From positions 1 through 35,552 of the forward strand of contig JAOUBY010000019.1 in the NCBI GenBank assembly GCA_029860045.1: a stretch of 35,552 nucleotides of DNA, given 5' to 3'. Every line of letters starts with the position of its first letter. The stretch's first letter is position 1. Position numbers and translations under genes: made by a program. The notes beneath the pieces were generated by a model. That model saw only the letters and a program-made list of their open reading frames with translations, searched no databases and was not told the DNA's origin. Below, piece by piece: positions 27,303 to 34,394 of the stretch. Source of the stretch: Gammaproteobacteria bacterium. Lineage in GTDB: Bacteria; Pseudomonadota; Gammaproteobacteria; UBA9214.

Positions 27303-28091
27303 TCAGTGCGGGGGGTTATCCGGCGTGTGTCGGGATAACGGGAAATAACCGGCAACGACCGATTTGTCAGCCGCATCGCCGGTATGTGCAGCAATCGCCA
27401 GGAGATGTTCGCTGGCCGGTCGCAGGCAGGCAAATTGCCACTGATCGGCACTCTCCACGGCCGGCGACTCAAACTGAATGGCCACGCTGCCAGCGGAAGA
27501 AATCTGAAAGGCAAAATTCCTTGGTGCATGGGCAATACCCAGCCCGGTAGCCTTGCAATAGGCCTCGCGCAGGGTCCAGTAGCTGAAGAATCGCTCCAGG
27601 TAATCCGCCCCTGCCCGCTTGTCCAGATCCGCCAGCTCACTTTCGGCATACATCTTGTTGGCGATTGCCTGTGGATTACGCGTCGCACGCAATCTTTCCA
27701 CATCAACGCCGCAGTCAGACTCCAGGCTGATCACGCAGGCAACCAGTCCCCGGGTATGGCTGAGATTAAAGCGCAGCGCAGGCAAACCAGCCGGTACAGC
27801 TATCTCGGGACGGCCGTGTACGCCGGGTGAGAACTGCCAGTGTGACGGTGCAACATCCACATACTGCGACAGCACCCTGCGCAGCATCCCGTGCGCAACC
27901 AGGAAAAGCTGCCGGTCGCGTTCGAAATAGAACCGTTGTTGCCGCGCTTGCTCTTCGCTGGACAGGCTCGCCGCATAAGCGGTCAGCATGGCTTCATCCG
28001 TGACCCTGTCCGGCTGCAACAGCCAGACATGCAGCTCGTGCCGGAGCCGGGATAACAGGGGGCGCTCATCAATCGGAAAATCCGCAATCAT
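27303..28091 (-). CDS. 4'-phosphopantetheinyl transferase, Sfp type
   Basis: This enzyme transfers the phosphopantetheine arm of coenzyme A to carrier proteins of fatty acid, polyketide or peptide synthases. Two conserved motifs are visible: CGVDVERLR (Mg2+ site GxDxE) and FSYWTLREAYCKATGLGI (the W-x-x-K/R-E-A-x-x-K motif), plus the N-terminal half's HGRPEI and RFNLSHTRGL. Length from 28091 is 262 residues. The frame is open upstream to 28268, and 28136 is a second ATG; neither has a clear ribosome-binding site, and 28091 was chosen because the domain begins soon after. No carrier protein or synthase is nearby. The 294 bp to the TlpA-like gene hold nothing recognised. Confidence 0.85.
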   Translation of the reverse strand: MIADFPIDERPLLSRLRHELHVWLLQPDRVTDEAMLTAYAASLSSEEQARQQRFYFERDRQLFLVAHGMLRRVLSQYVDVAPSHWQFSPGVHGRPEIAVPAGLPALRFNLSHTRGLVACVISLESDCGVDVERLRATRNPQAIANKMYAESELADLDKRAGADYLERFFSYWTLREAYCKATGLGIAHAPRNFAFQISSAGSVAIQFESPAVESADQWQFACLRPASEHLLAIAAHTGDAADKSVVAGYFPLSRHTPDNPPH

Positions 28092-28385
28092 GGTGCCGGT
28101 ATCATACTGCACCGGAAAACAGCGGTCGCCGGTCATGATGCTGCCAGCCAGGCTGACCGGCCTGCACAACGCAAGCGTCTCGCATCGATTTACACTGGAC
28201 AAAAAAAAGCGGCAAGCAATCCGGTCAAGGGAGGAAAAACCGGAATGACTCACCGCACGCAGGACCATCTAAGGGAGGGAGGATAAACAACAATCCTGCT
28301 GTATTTAATGTAGCGCCTTAACCCGGCCAGGGGAATGTGGCCAATTGTCGCAGACGAATGGCTACACATTGATACCGGGGCAAGG

Positions 28386-28964
28386 CTACAGCGCGCTATC
28401 CTGTTGAAGCATAGCCTCTATCACCTGGCGGCCTTCAGGACTGTTCCAGTCACGGCTGCCGATCACGCGCCCGGAGATCCTGCCGTCACGCCCGATCACA
28501 TAGCTCATGGGCAGCGCCACCACCTCGTAGCGATTCCTGACCCGGCCATCGGCATCATGCAGCACCGGGAAAGTGACCCCGGCCTGTTCCGAGAAATCGC
28601 GCACCACCTCGACACTGCCCCGGTCAGCGGCAATCCCGAGGATCACCAGGCCCTGCTCGTGGTACTCCTGCCACAGGGCCTGCAGGCCGGGTATCTCGTG
28701 CAGACAGGGAACACAGAAGGTGGCCCAGAAATGCGCCAGCACCACCTTGCCACGAAAATCTTCCAGCGAGGTCCGGGCAGCCGACAGGTCCGGCAATTGA
28801 AAAGCAGGTGCCATGAGACGCTGCTTCGGCGGGGTAATTTCAAAGCTGCCGGCCGACTCACCCGGCGCCTGCGTGGTCAATGACATGCCCAGGCTGAACA
28901 GCACCGCTATCAAGCGCTTGCCAGGCCGCTTGCGCTCCAGCGACAGTGCGGATAACGCATTCAT
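28386..28964 (-). CDS. TlpA-like thiol-disulfide oxidoreductase
   Basis: The 192-residue protein has a basic N-terminus and one hydrophobic segment (about 17-31), then a periplasmic thioredoxin fold of the TlpA/ResA type with the active site WATFCVPCLHEIP (Cys84, Cys87) and the cis-Pro region VALPMSYVI. This family reduces cysteines in cytochrome c maturation, copper-centre assembly or peroxide protection. The ATG overlaps the stop of the preceding cytochrome gene by 4 bp (28961-28964), so translation is coupled and the two probably act together. The N-terminal segment may be a signal anchor; no lipobox cysteine is visible in it. Confidence 0.9.
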   Translation of the reverse strand: MNALSALSLERKRPGKRLIAVLFSLGMSLTTQAPGESAGSFEITPPKQRLMAPAFQLPDLSAARTSLEDFRGKVVLAHFWATFCVPCLHEIPGLQALWQEYHEQGLVILGIAADRGSVEVVRDFSEQAGVTFPVLHDADGRVRNRYEVVALPMSYVIGRDGRISGRVIGSRDWNSPEGRQVIEAMLQQDSAL

Positions 28965-29263
28965 CGCGCGTATTCTTTCAGATAGGCAAGAATCATGCTG
29001 CGCTCCTCCCCGCTCAGCGGCCCCACTCCGCGCTCTGCCATTCTTTGCTCCATCAGCGGGACCAGGGACAACCAGCCGGAATACACATGGCGTGCGGGAT
29101 GCGGCACCGCATGACAGATACTGCAGCGATTGAGAAACGCCTGTGCGCCTGGGGAACCGGCATCAGGGATGGCGCCGGCTGCAGAACGGCCACCACTGCC
29201 GGCACACGCCGACAGCAGCATGGCCAGACCGACTATAAATATTGTTCTGGCAGGTCGGCCCAT
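28961..29263 (-). CDS. small monohaem c-type cytochrome lipoprotein
   Basis: The 100-residue protein begins with a lipoprotein signal (MGRPARTIFIVGLAMLLSACAG; lipobox Cys20). It carries one haem c site, CSICH at residues 47-51, in a segment AQAFLNRCSICHAVPHPARH. Likely distal ligand is one of the methionines in LVPLMEQRMAERG. The C-terminal helix SGEERSMILAYLKEYAR is typical of small cytochromes c. It would sit on the periplasmic face of a membrane and pass single electrons. It overlaps the tlpA-like gene downstream. The small inverted-repeat element lies between it and the outer-membrane gene upstream. Confidence 0.88.
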   Translation of the reverse strand: MGRPARTIFIVGLAMLLSACAGSGGRSAAGAIPDAGSPGAQAFLNRCSICHAVPHPARHVYSGWLSLVPLMEQRMAERGVGPLSGEERSMILAYLKEYAR

Positions 29264-29298
29264 CTGTCTGTTTAACCTCTGACTAATCCAGAATTCAT

Positions 29299-29399
29299 GT
29301 CATTGCGAGCGCAGCGTGACAACCTCATAACATGGAATCTGTTATTTGGAGATTGCTTCGTTACTCTACCTCCTACATCCATGTAGTCGTCGCAATGAC
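29299..29399. mobile_element. 101-bp MITE-like inverted-repeat element
   Basis: The element is bounded by perfect 10-bp inverted repeats GTCATTGCGA (29299-29308) and TCGCAATGAC (29390-29399). Inside are GAGATTGCTTCG and AGCGCAGCG motifs, the hallmarks of a widespread class of small non-coding palindromic repeats in proteobacteria. It has no coding capacity. It lies between the cytochrome gene and the stop of the Cys/Met-rich outer-membrane gene, so it may affect the shared transcript. No flanking target duplication is evident. Confidence 0.75.
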
Positions 29400-29407
29400 G
29401 GGTTTCC

Positions 29408-30616
29408 TTAAAAACCGAGCGCGCTGTCGGCTGCCGGCTGTGGCTTGCCCAGACCGTAGCGAATACTTTTTTTCGTCGGCAGTTCGACGAACCAGGTCAG
29501 CATGACACGGTAATCTGTCTCCAGTTGTGGACCGTTCAGGTCCTGGTACAGTGGCACACCAATATTGAGATCGATTACATGCAGCGGTGCCGGCTGCCAC
29601 TGCAACCCCACCGTGGCGAACAGCTTGTTGCCGCCATAGTTTTCGGTCTCCCACAGCGGTGTCATGGCCGGTGATGCCGCAGTGCCCTGCATGGCATGCC
29701 CTGATGCCCCGCTGGCAAACGCGTCCATCACACCGTCTATTTTACCCTTGTATTCGCCGTTCAGCTGCACCTGTGCCAACAGGTTGTGACGGAACTGGTA
29801 CATTGCATAGGCATCGAGCCGGAACTCGTCACCCAGGCGGTAGTCGCGCTTGTTATCGTACAGGCGCGCCGTGTAGATACCGTTCACGCCCCACCACCAG
29901 GGTGAGCTTGAGGCCTGGTAAAGCAGACCGATGCTCGGATCGACAGTGCCGGAACCCAGTTGCATGCCATAGGGCAATAACTCTTTCTGACGATTGGGCG
30001 CATTCCCCATCATCACCATGGGATGATTGGGCCCAAATGGGTGATTCTTGTTTTTCTCATCGATTGAACCGGTCGGCAGACTCAAACCGAAGAACAGCGA
30101 GGCTTGCCGGGTCGGTATCAGCGGATCATCGGCAAACAACCGGTACTTCGCCATCAACATGGTATCGGCAATGCCACTCGACTCCATGGTGAAACCGGGC
30201 TGCCCGGTCATGTCCGCCATCACCCCGTTGAACAACATGTCCATCTCGTTGTCTTTGTACATCAGCATGGCGCCGGCAAAGAAGCGATCTGAAAAGCTGT
30301 AGCCCGCAGCAACATTGAGCATGCGCATGTCCATCGCGGTGGGCGCAGCCATGTACACGCCCGGCGCCGGCATACCCAGGATGCTGGCCGGATCAACGCT
30401 GCTGGTGCCATCGCGCAGGCCATCCATGCGCATGAGCATCGGGCTGATCTTGAAACGGAATTCATGTGTCTCGGGGATGCCGCCACCCAGGATGTTCATG
30501 GGCATGTTGCCGCCACACTTGCCACAGCACAGCCCGACGTAGGCTGTCGCCTGCATGGAAAAGGACAGAAGCAGTAAACCGGCAAACCACTGGAAGTGGG
30601 GTGTTCGTTTTTTCAC
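29408..30616 (-). CDS. Cys/Met-rich outer-membrane barrel protein (transporter-like)
   Basis: The GTG at 30616 is chosen because it gives a typical signal peptide (VKKRTPHFQWFAGLLLLSF then SMQATA) with GAGAG upstream; the frame runs further up to 30778 without signal features. The mature protein starts YVGLCCGKCGGNMPMN (Cys30, Cys31, Cys34) and has about 17 further methionines in the next 120 residues. The rest is a barrel with alternating amphipathic strands, GLSLPTGSID and DLNIGVPLYQDLNG, ending with Phe. Length is 402 residues. The clustered Cys and Met suggest soft-metal (copper) binding, but that is inference. It is divergent from regB and upstream of the cytochrome and TlpA-like genes. 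Confidence 0.78.
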   Translation of the reverse strand: MKKRTPHFQWFAGLLLLSFSMQATAYVGLCCGKCGGNMPMNILGGGIPETHEFRFKISPMLMRMDGLRDGTSSVDPASILGMPAPGVYMAAPTAMDMRMLNVAAGYSFSDRFFAGAMLMYKDNEMDMLFNGVMADMTGQPGFTMESSGIADTMLMAKYRLFADDPLIPTRQASLFFGLSLPTGSIDEKNKNHPFGPNHPMVMMGNAPNRQKELLPYGMQLGSGTVDPSIGLLYQASSSPWWWGVNGIYTARLYDNKRDYRLGDEFRLDAYAMYQFRHNLLAQVQLNGEYKGKIDGVMDAFASGASGHAMQGTAASPAMTPLWETENYGGNKLFATVGLQWQPAPLHVIDLNIGVPLYQDLNGPQLETDYRVMLTWFVELPTKKSIRYGLGKPQPAADSALGF

Positions 30617-30688
30617 AGCTGAGGCTCTCTTGTTCTGGTGAATTATTATGAGCGGGAGCAGCGCATGACTGCCTGCCACCCCGGCACC

Positions 30689-30743
30689 ATGCGACATTGC
30701 AGTATTGAAGCTACCGCAATTACCGTTGTAATTGAATGCGACA
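30689..30743. promoter_or_regulatory. repeated ATGCGACA sites in the divergent regB / outer-membrane gene control region
   Basis: ATGCGACA occurs at 30689-30696 and again at 30736-30743 in the same direction, 47 bp apart, within the 161-bp divergent gap. RegA/PrrA/RoxR-type regulators recognise half-sites rich in GCGNC/GNCGC, so these are candidate RegA operators for both directions. The match is by pattern only. Confidence 0.4.
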
Positions 30744-30777
30744 CAAGGTCGCACCCCTTGCCGGCTGGCAGGCGCCA

Positions 30778-32067
30778 ATGCATTATTGCAGCATGAATCA
30801 GCTGACTTCGAGGGCGGTGGATGAAAGTGCCCGGCGCAATTATTACCGCCTGTTCATGCTGCGCAACGCGGTAATCATGCTGATAGGGCTGGGGATTGCG
30901 GCCACCATAGTTATTTTCAGGGTTTCCCTGCCATTGCAGCCCCTGCTGGTCATTGTGGCCCTGCTGGTTGCACTGAACGTCTATACACTGGTTCGCCTCA
31001 GGACCGGTCGCCTGTTCAGCGATGCCGAGTTATTCGTGCAAATGCTGCTCGATGTGGTCGGGCTGACCGGCATATTCTTCCACACCGGCGGCGCCTCGAA
31101 TCCGTTCGTCTGGTTCTACCTGCTGCCGCTGATGATTGCAGCCACCATCCTGCCCCGCAGGTACACCTGGATCATGGCAGGCATTACCGTACTGTGCTAT
31201 TCCGCCCTTTTCTTTATCAAGACACCGATAAATTCCGAACACGCCCTGCATGACAGCGGTTTCCAGACACATGTGCTCGGCATGTGGCTGGGCTTTGTGA
31301 TGAGTGCCGGTTTCGTCGCAGTCATCATTGTCGGCATGGCACACAGCCTGCGCGAACGTGACCGCAGGCTGGCAGAGGCACGTGAACAGGCACTGCAGAA
31401 CGAACGCCTGGTGGCACTGGGAACACTCGCCGCCGGCACCGCACACGAACTCGGCACGCCACTTGGCACCATGGCGATCCTGGCTGCTGAACTGGCAAAC
31501 GAGTATGCCGGCAGCGAGTCGACCGACCTCAAGAAAAAAGTCGGCATCCTGAATCAGCAGATCGGGCGTTGCAAGGAGGCACTCTCCACACTGTCTGATG
31601 CAGCGGGCGCCGACCGCGCGGAGTCCGGCCACCCGATGCCTGCTGCGGCCTACCTGAGGGAAGTGATAGCAGAATGGCAGACCCAGCGGCCCGACGCCGA
31701 CCTGCTGACCGACATCCAGTCACCGATGCCAAATTGTGACATCATTGCCGAGCGCACACTCACCCAGGCATTGATCAATATCCTCGACAACGCTGCCGAT
31801 GCGTCACCCGGCAGGGTGTCATTACACGCCAGCTGTAATACGCATGTCCTGACGGTTGAAATTGCTGACCGCGGCCCGGGACTGAGTGACGAGATCCACG
31901 ACCAGCTGGGCAGGCACCCGGTCACCACCAAGCGCGAGGGGCTCGGGGTGGGCCTGTACCTTGCTCACGCCACCATCCAGCGACTCGGCGGCACACTGAC
32001 CATCGGCAACCGCGAACACGGCGGCACACTGTTAACCATTACGCTACCCCTGCTGGCCAGGGGATAG
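30778..32067 (+). CDS. regB: RegB/PrrB-type redox sensor histidine kinase
   Basis: The kinase has about six membrane segments in its first 200 residues and a cytoplasmic kinase core. Family-specific marks are the quinone-sensing GGASNPF heptapeptide between membrane segments, the H-box LGTLAAGTAHELGTPLGTM, and the redox-active cysteine in QIGRCKEAL. The ATP site shows NILDNAADASPG, DRGPGLSD and EGLGVGLYLA. RegB senses the ubiquinone pool and phosphorylates RegA under reducing conditions. Start is uncertain: ATG at 30778 has AGG at suitable distance; ATG at 30793 (MNQLTSRAVDES) is the alternative. The regA gene follows after 14 bp. Confidence 0.92.
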   Translation: MHYCSMNQLTSRAVDESARRNYYRLFMLRNAVIMLIGLGIAATIVIFRVSLPLQPLLVIVALLVALNVYTLVRLRTGRLFSDAELFVQMLLDVVGLTGIFFHTGGASNPFVWFYLLPLMIAATILPRRYTWIMAGITVLCYSALFFIKTPINSEHALHDSGFQTHVLGMWLGFVMSAGFVAVIIVGMAHSLRERDRRLAEAREQALQNERLVALGTLAAGTAHELGTPLGTMAILAAELANEYAGSESTDLKKKVGILNQQIGRCKEALSTLSDAAGADRAESGHPMPAAAYLREVIAEWQTQRPDADLLTDIQSPMPNCDIIAERTLTQALINILDNAADASPGRVSLHASCNTHVLTVEIADRGPGLSDEIHDQLGRHPVTTKREGLGVGLYLAHATIQRLGGTLTIGNREHGGTLLTITLPLLARG

Positions 32068-32081
32068 CCGGTCGGTAATGA

Positions 32082-32636
32082 ATGGACATTGAACACACAC
32101 CCAACCAGCAACCGGAATTGCTGCTGGTCGATGATGACGAGATCTATTGCGAAGTGCTGAGTGATGCGCTGGTGAAACGCAATTACGCAGTGTCTGTCGC
32201 ACACAATCTTGCTGACGCAATGGAACTGGCATGTCGGGTCGAACCGGAATATGCCGTGGTCGATCTGCGCATCGGCACCGAGTCGGGGCTGGAACTGGTA
32301 AAAAAACTCTCCGAACTGGACGAGAACACGCGCATCATCATGCTGACCGGCTATGCCAGCGTGGCCACGGCAGTGGAATCCATCAAGCTTGGCGCCGTGC
32401 ACTACCTGACCAAGCCCGCCACTGCCGACGAAGTGCTTGCCGCCCTGCACCGCGACGAGGGTGACATCACTGTTACCCCGTCCGGGCAACCGCTCTCGGT
32501 CAGGCGGCTGGAGTGGGAACACCTGCAGAAGGTGCTCACCGAGCACAACGGTAATATCTCCGCCGCTGCGCGCGCGCTGAACATGCACCGCAGGACATTG
32601 CAAAGGAAACTGGCCAAGCATCCGGTCAAGGAATAA
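32082..32636 (+). CDS. regA: RegA/PrrA/ActR-type response regulator
   Basis: The 184-residue regulator has a receiver domain (about 12-122: LLLVDDDEIYCEVL, phospho-Asp in YAVVDLRIGTESGLEL, MLTGYASV, LTKPATADEV) and a short C-terminal Fis-type helix-turn-helix (NGNISAAARALNMHRRTLQR, about 155-176) that is nearly invariant in this family. RegA controls respiration, carbon and nitrogen fixation and photosynthesis genes in proteobacteria. It is in one operon with regB, with a good terminator directly after it. Confidence 0.95.
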   Translation: MDIEHTPNQQPELLLVDDDEIYCEVLSDALVKRNYAVSVAHNLADAMELACRVEPEYAVVDLRIGTESGLELVKKLSELDENTRIIMLTGYASVATAVESIKLGAVHYLTKPATADEVLAALHRDEGDITVTPSGQPLSVRRLEWEHLQKVLTEHNGNISAAARALNMHRRTLQRKLAKHPVKE

Positions 32637-32662
32637 AAAAGGCCACCTGACGGTGGCCTTTC
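32635..32662 (+). terminator. rho-independent terminator after regA (bidirectional)
   Basis: A perfect 7-bp stem GGCCACC/GGTGGCC with a 4-nt TGAC loop (32641-32658) is flanked by an A-run upstream and TTT downstream. It can therefore end regA and, read the other way, the FadL-type gene that ends at 32686. Confidence 0.85.
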
Positions 32663-32685
32663 GGTACAACAGTTGCCGTTTGCAC

Positions 32686-34128
32686 TCAGAACAGCAGCGA
32701 GTAACTCAGGTCAACCGAGTTCTGGTACATCTCGATGGAAGCCGGAATACCAAAGGCACTGACCGATGTACTGACCGTCTCCTCGAAGGCGTGCATGTAG
32801 GCGAAATTCCATTCGCTGCTGTTGTCCGGCTTGTAGGTAAAGCCAACCGTGGCATGCTTCTCGATGACTGCCGGTGCAAGGATATTGAACAGCACCTGGC
32901 TGTCCGGGATCGGCTGGTCGTTGACCGCAAAACCGGCGCGGAACGTCCACTTGCTGTCATACATGTACTCTCCCGCAATGCGATAGATGTTTATATCTTC
33001 CCAGCCGAAGCCCAGGCCATTATCGGCACCAAGCGGGCCGCTACCCGGACCAGGCACCGGCCCCACCAGGGAGGGTACCGGTCCGGCATTACTAATGGAC
33101 TTCACCCCTTCGTACAGGATGCCATGCAGGTCGAACGACAGGTTCAGTTTCGGGGTTGCCTTGAACGTTACGCCAATTGCGTAGCTGGCCGGAATGTCGA
33201 AGTCCCCCTGTTCTGCAAACAGTTCATTGTAGTCGTCAAACTCGGTCATGTAGATCTTGCTGGCCGCAGCTGCGCCAACCGTCAGTGACGGGGTAATTTT
33301 TCCAATCCAGCCGACGCGCACACCGGCGCCATACGACCAGTCAGCGCCGTTGTCGGTCAGGCCCGTCGACGGGATGTCTGCAACACCAAAGGCACAGGAC
33401 GGGTTGCTACCAAAGTCAGCCTGCACCGAGGAAGTCAGGCACTGGAAGTTGCCCAGGCCACGCGCACTGAAACGCTGCACGCCGATCAGCAGGGACGCGC
33501 CAACGGTATGGGTATTGTTGACCCGCATCGAAATCGTCGGGGCAAAGATGGCCTGGGAGAGATCCACGCCGACGGTACCGACCTGGCTGGAGGCCGACGG
33601 GATCTGTCCGGCCGACGCCAGCAGTGGCGTGGTGGTGCCTTCCGGCACCGTTGCCGCGGCACCGGCACCGCCCTGGGCAAATGCACCCAGTACGGCCGAG
33701 CTCTGGTCATACAGGTTGCGATCGTACGTGGTGTTCATGCCGCCGTTGCCGTAAACACTGATACCCCAGTACAGCCTGTCATTGACCTTGCTGGTGTAGC
33801 CAAGGTTGGGAATCAGGAACATGTTGCGGCGGCTCTTGGCCTCCACGTCAAAGGTCGCACCGAGCGCCGAGGTGGAGATTTCCGCCTCGCGTATCGGACT
33901 GAAGAAACGCAGGCTGAGATCGGCACGCTCGCCCACCAGCGCCATGCCAGCCGGGTTGGTTGAGGCAGCAATGGAGTCCTGTGGATTGGACACCACGGCG
34001 CCGGCCAGGCCCATCGCCTTGGCGCCATAGCCCAGCGCGAAATAGCCGGTCGTTGCCGTTGCCATAGACGTGCAGACCAGACCGGTGATGAAGATCATGG
34101 CACGCAATAAACTGTGGGGGGGTTTCAT
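32686..34128 (-). CDS. FadL-family outer-membrane transport protein (1)
   Basis: FadL-type porins let hydrophobic compounds cross the outer membrane. The start at 34128 follows a strong GAGGAG site; MKPPHSLLRAMIFITGLVCTS then MATA is the signal peptide. The mature N-terminus (TGYFALGYGAKAMGLAGAVV followed by DSIAASTNPAGM) is the plug ('hatch') region with the family NPAGM motif. The rest alternates amphipathic strands, includes a Gly/Pro-rich loop (PSLVGPVPGPGSGP) and a two-cysteine loop (CLTSSVQADFGSNPSCAF), and ends DLSYSLLF. Length is 480 residues. It is divergent from the second FadL-type gene and convergent with regA. The substrate is unknown. Confidence 0.88.
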   Translation of the reverse strand: MKPPHSLLRAMIFITGLVCTSMATATTGYFALGYGAKAMGLAGAVVSNPQDSIAASTNPAGMALVGERADLSLRFFSPIREAEISTSALGATFDVEAKSRRNMFLIPNLGYTSKVNDRLYWGISVYGNGGMNTTYDRNLYDQSSAVLGAFAQGGAGAAATVPEGTTTPLLASAGQIPSASSQVGTVGVDLSQAIFAPTISMRVNNTHTVGASLLIGVQRFSARGLGNFQCLTSSVQADFGSNPSCAFGVADIPSTGLTDNGADWSYGAGVRVGWIGKITPSLTVGAAAASKIYMTEFDDYNELFAEQGDFDIPASYAIGVTFKATPKLNLSFDLHGILYEGVKSISNAGPVPSLVGPVPGPGSGPLGADNGLGFGWEDINIYRIAGEYMYDSKWTFRAGFAVNDQPIPDSQVLFNILAPAVIEKHATVGFTYKPDNSSEWNFAYMHAFEETVSTSVSAFGIPASIEMYQNSVDLSYSLLF

Positions 34129-34321
34129 AATTTCGCTCCTCGCGAGTGATGTATGCTCCATCCGCATCGCTGGATCCGTTGTTTATCAGCAACACGTCTG
34201 CAACAGGAACAGCGCAACAATGACAAAGGGTTAGACCGTTGTCAACGACGGGTGTTGTGTATCAGCCGCAGGTGCATTAGGGTATGCAACAGACCCTGGG
34301 GGATGGCAAAAAACCGGGCAA

Positions 34322-34348
34322 GCCATTGTGCCGAGTCAAGGCAATGGC
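34322..34348 (+). other. hairpin in the leader of the second FadL-type gene
   Basis: GCCATTG (34322-34328) pairs perfectly with CAATGGC (34342-34348) across a 13-nt loop, about 50 bp before the start. It does not match a riboswitch class that I can identify. It may be a leader structure or a dyad operator. The remainder of the 34129-34394 gap holds nothing clear. Confidence 0.35.
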
Positions 34349-34394
34349 AGAACTGCTTTCCCCCCGCCCTACCCAAAACGGAGAGGAGATCAAT

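Noticed and set aside
28092-28268. N-terminal extension of the phosphopantetheinyl transferase to 28268
   Set aside because: The extra 59 residues are Arg/Cys/Ser-rich without family similarity and the start there has a pyrimidine-rich upstream sequence, not a ribosome-binding site.
34300-34394. Cyclic di-GMP riboswitch before the second FadL-type gene
   Set aside because: An A-run and a hairpin gave a superficial likeness, but the conserved aptamer core is not present.
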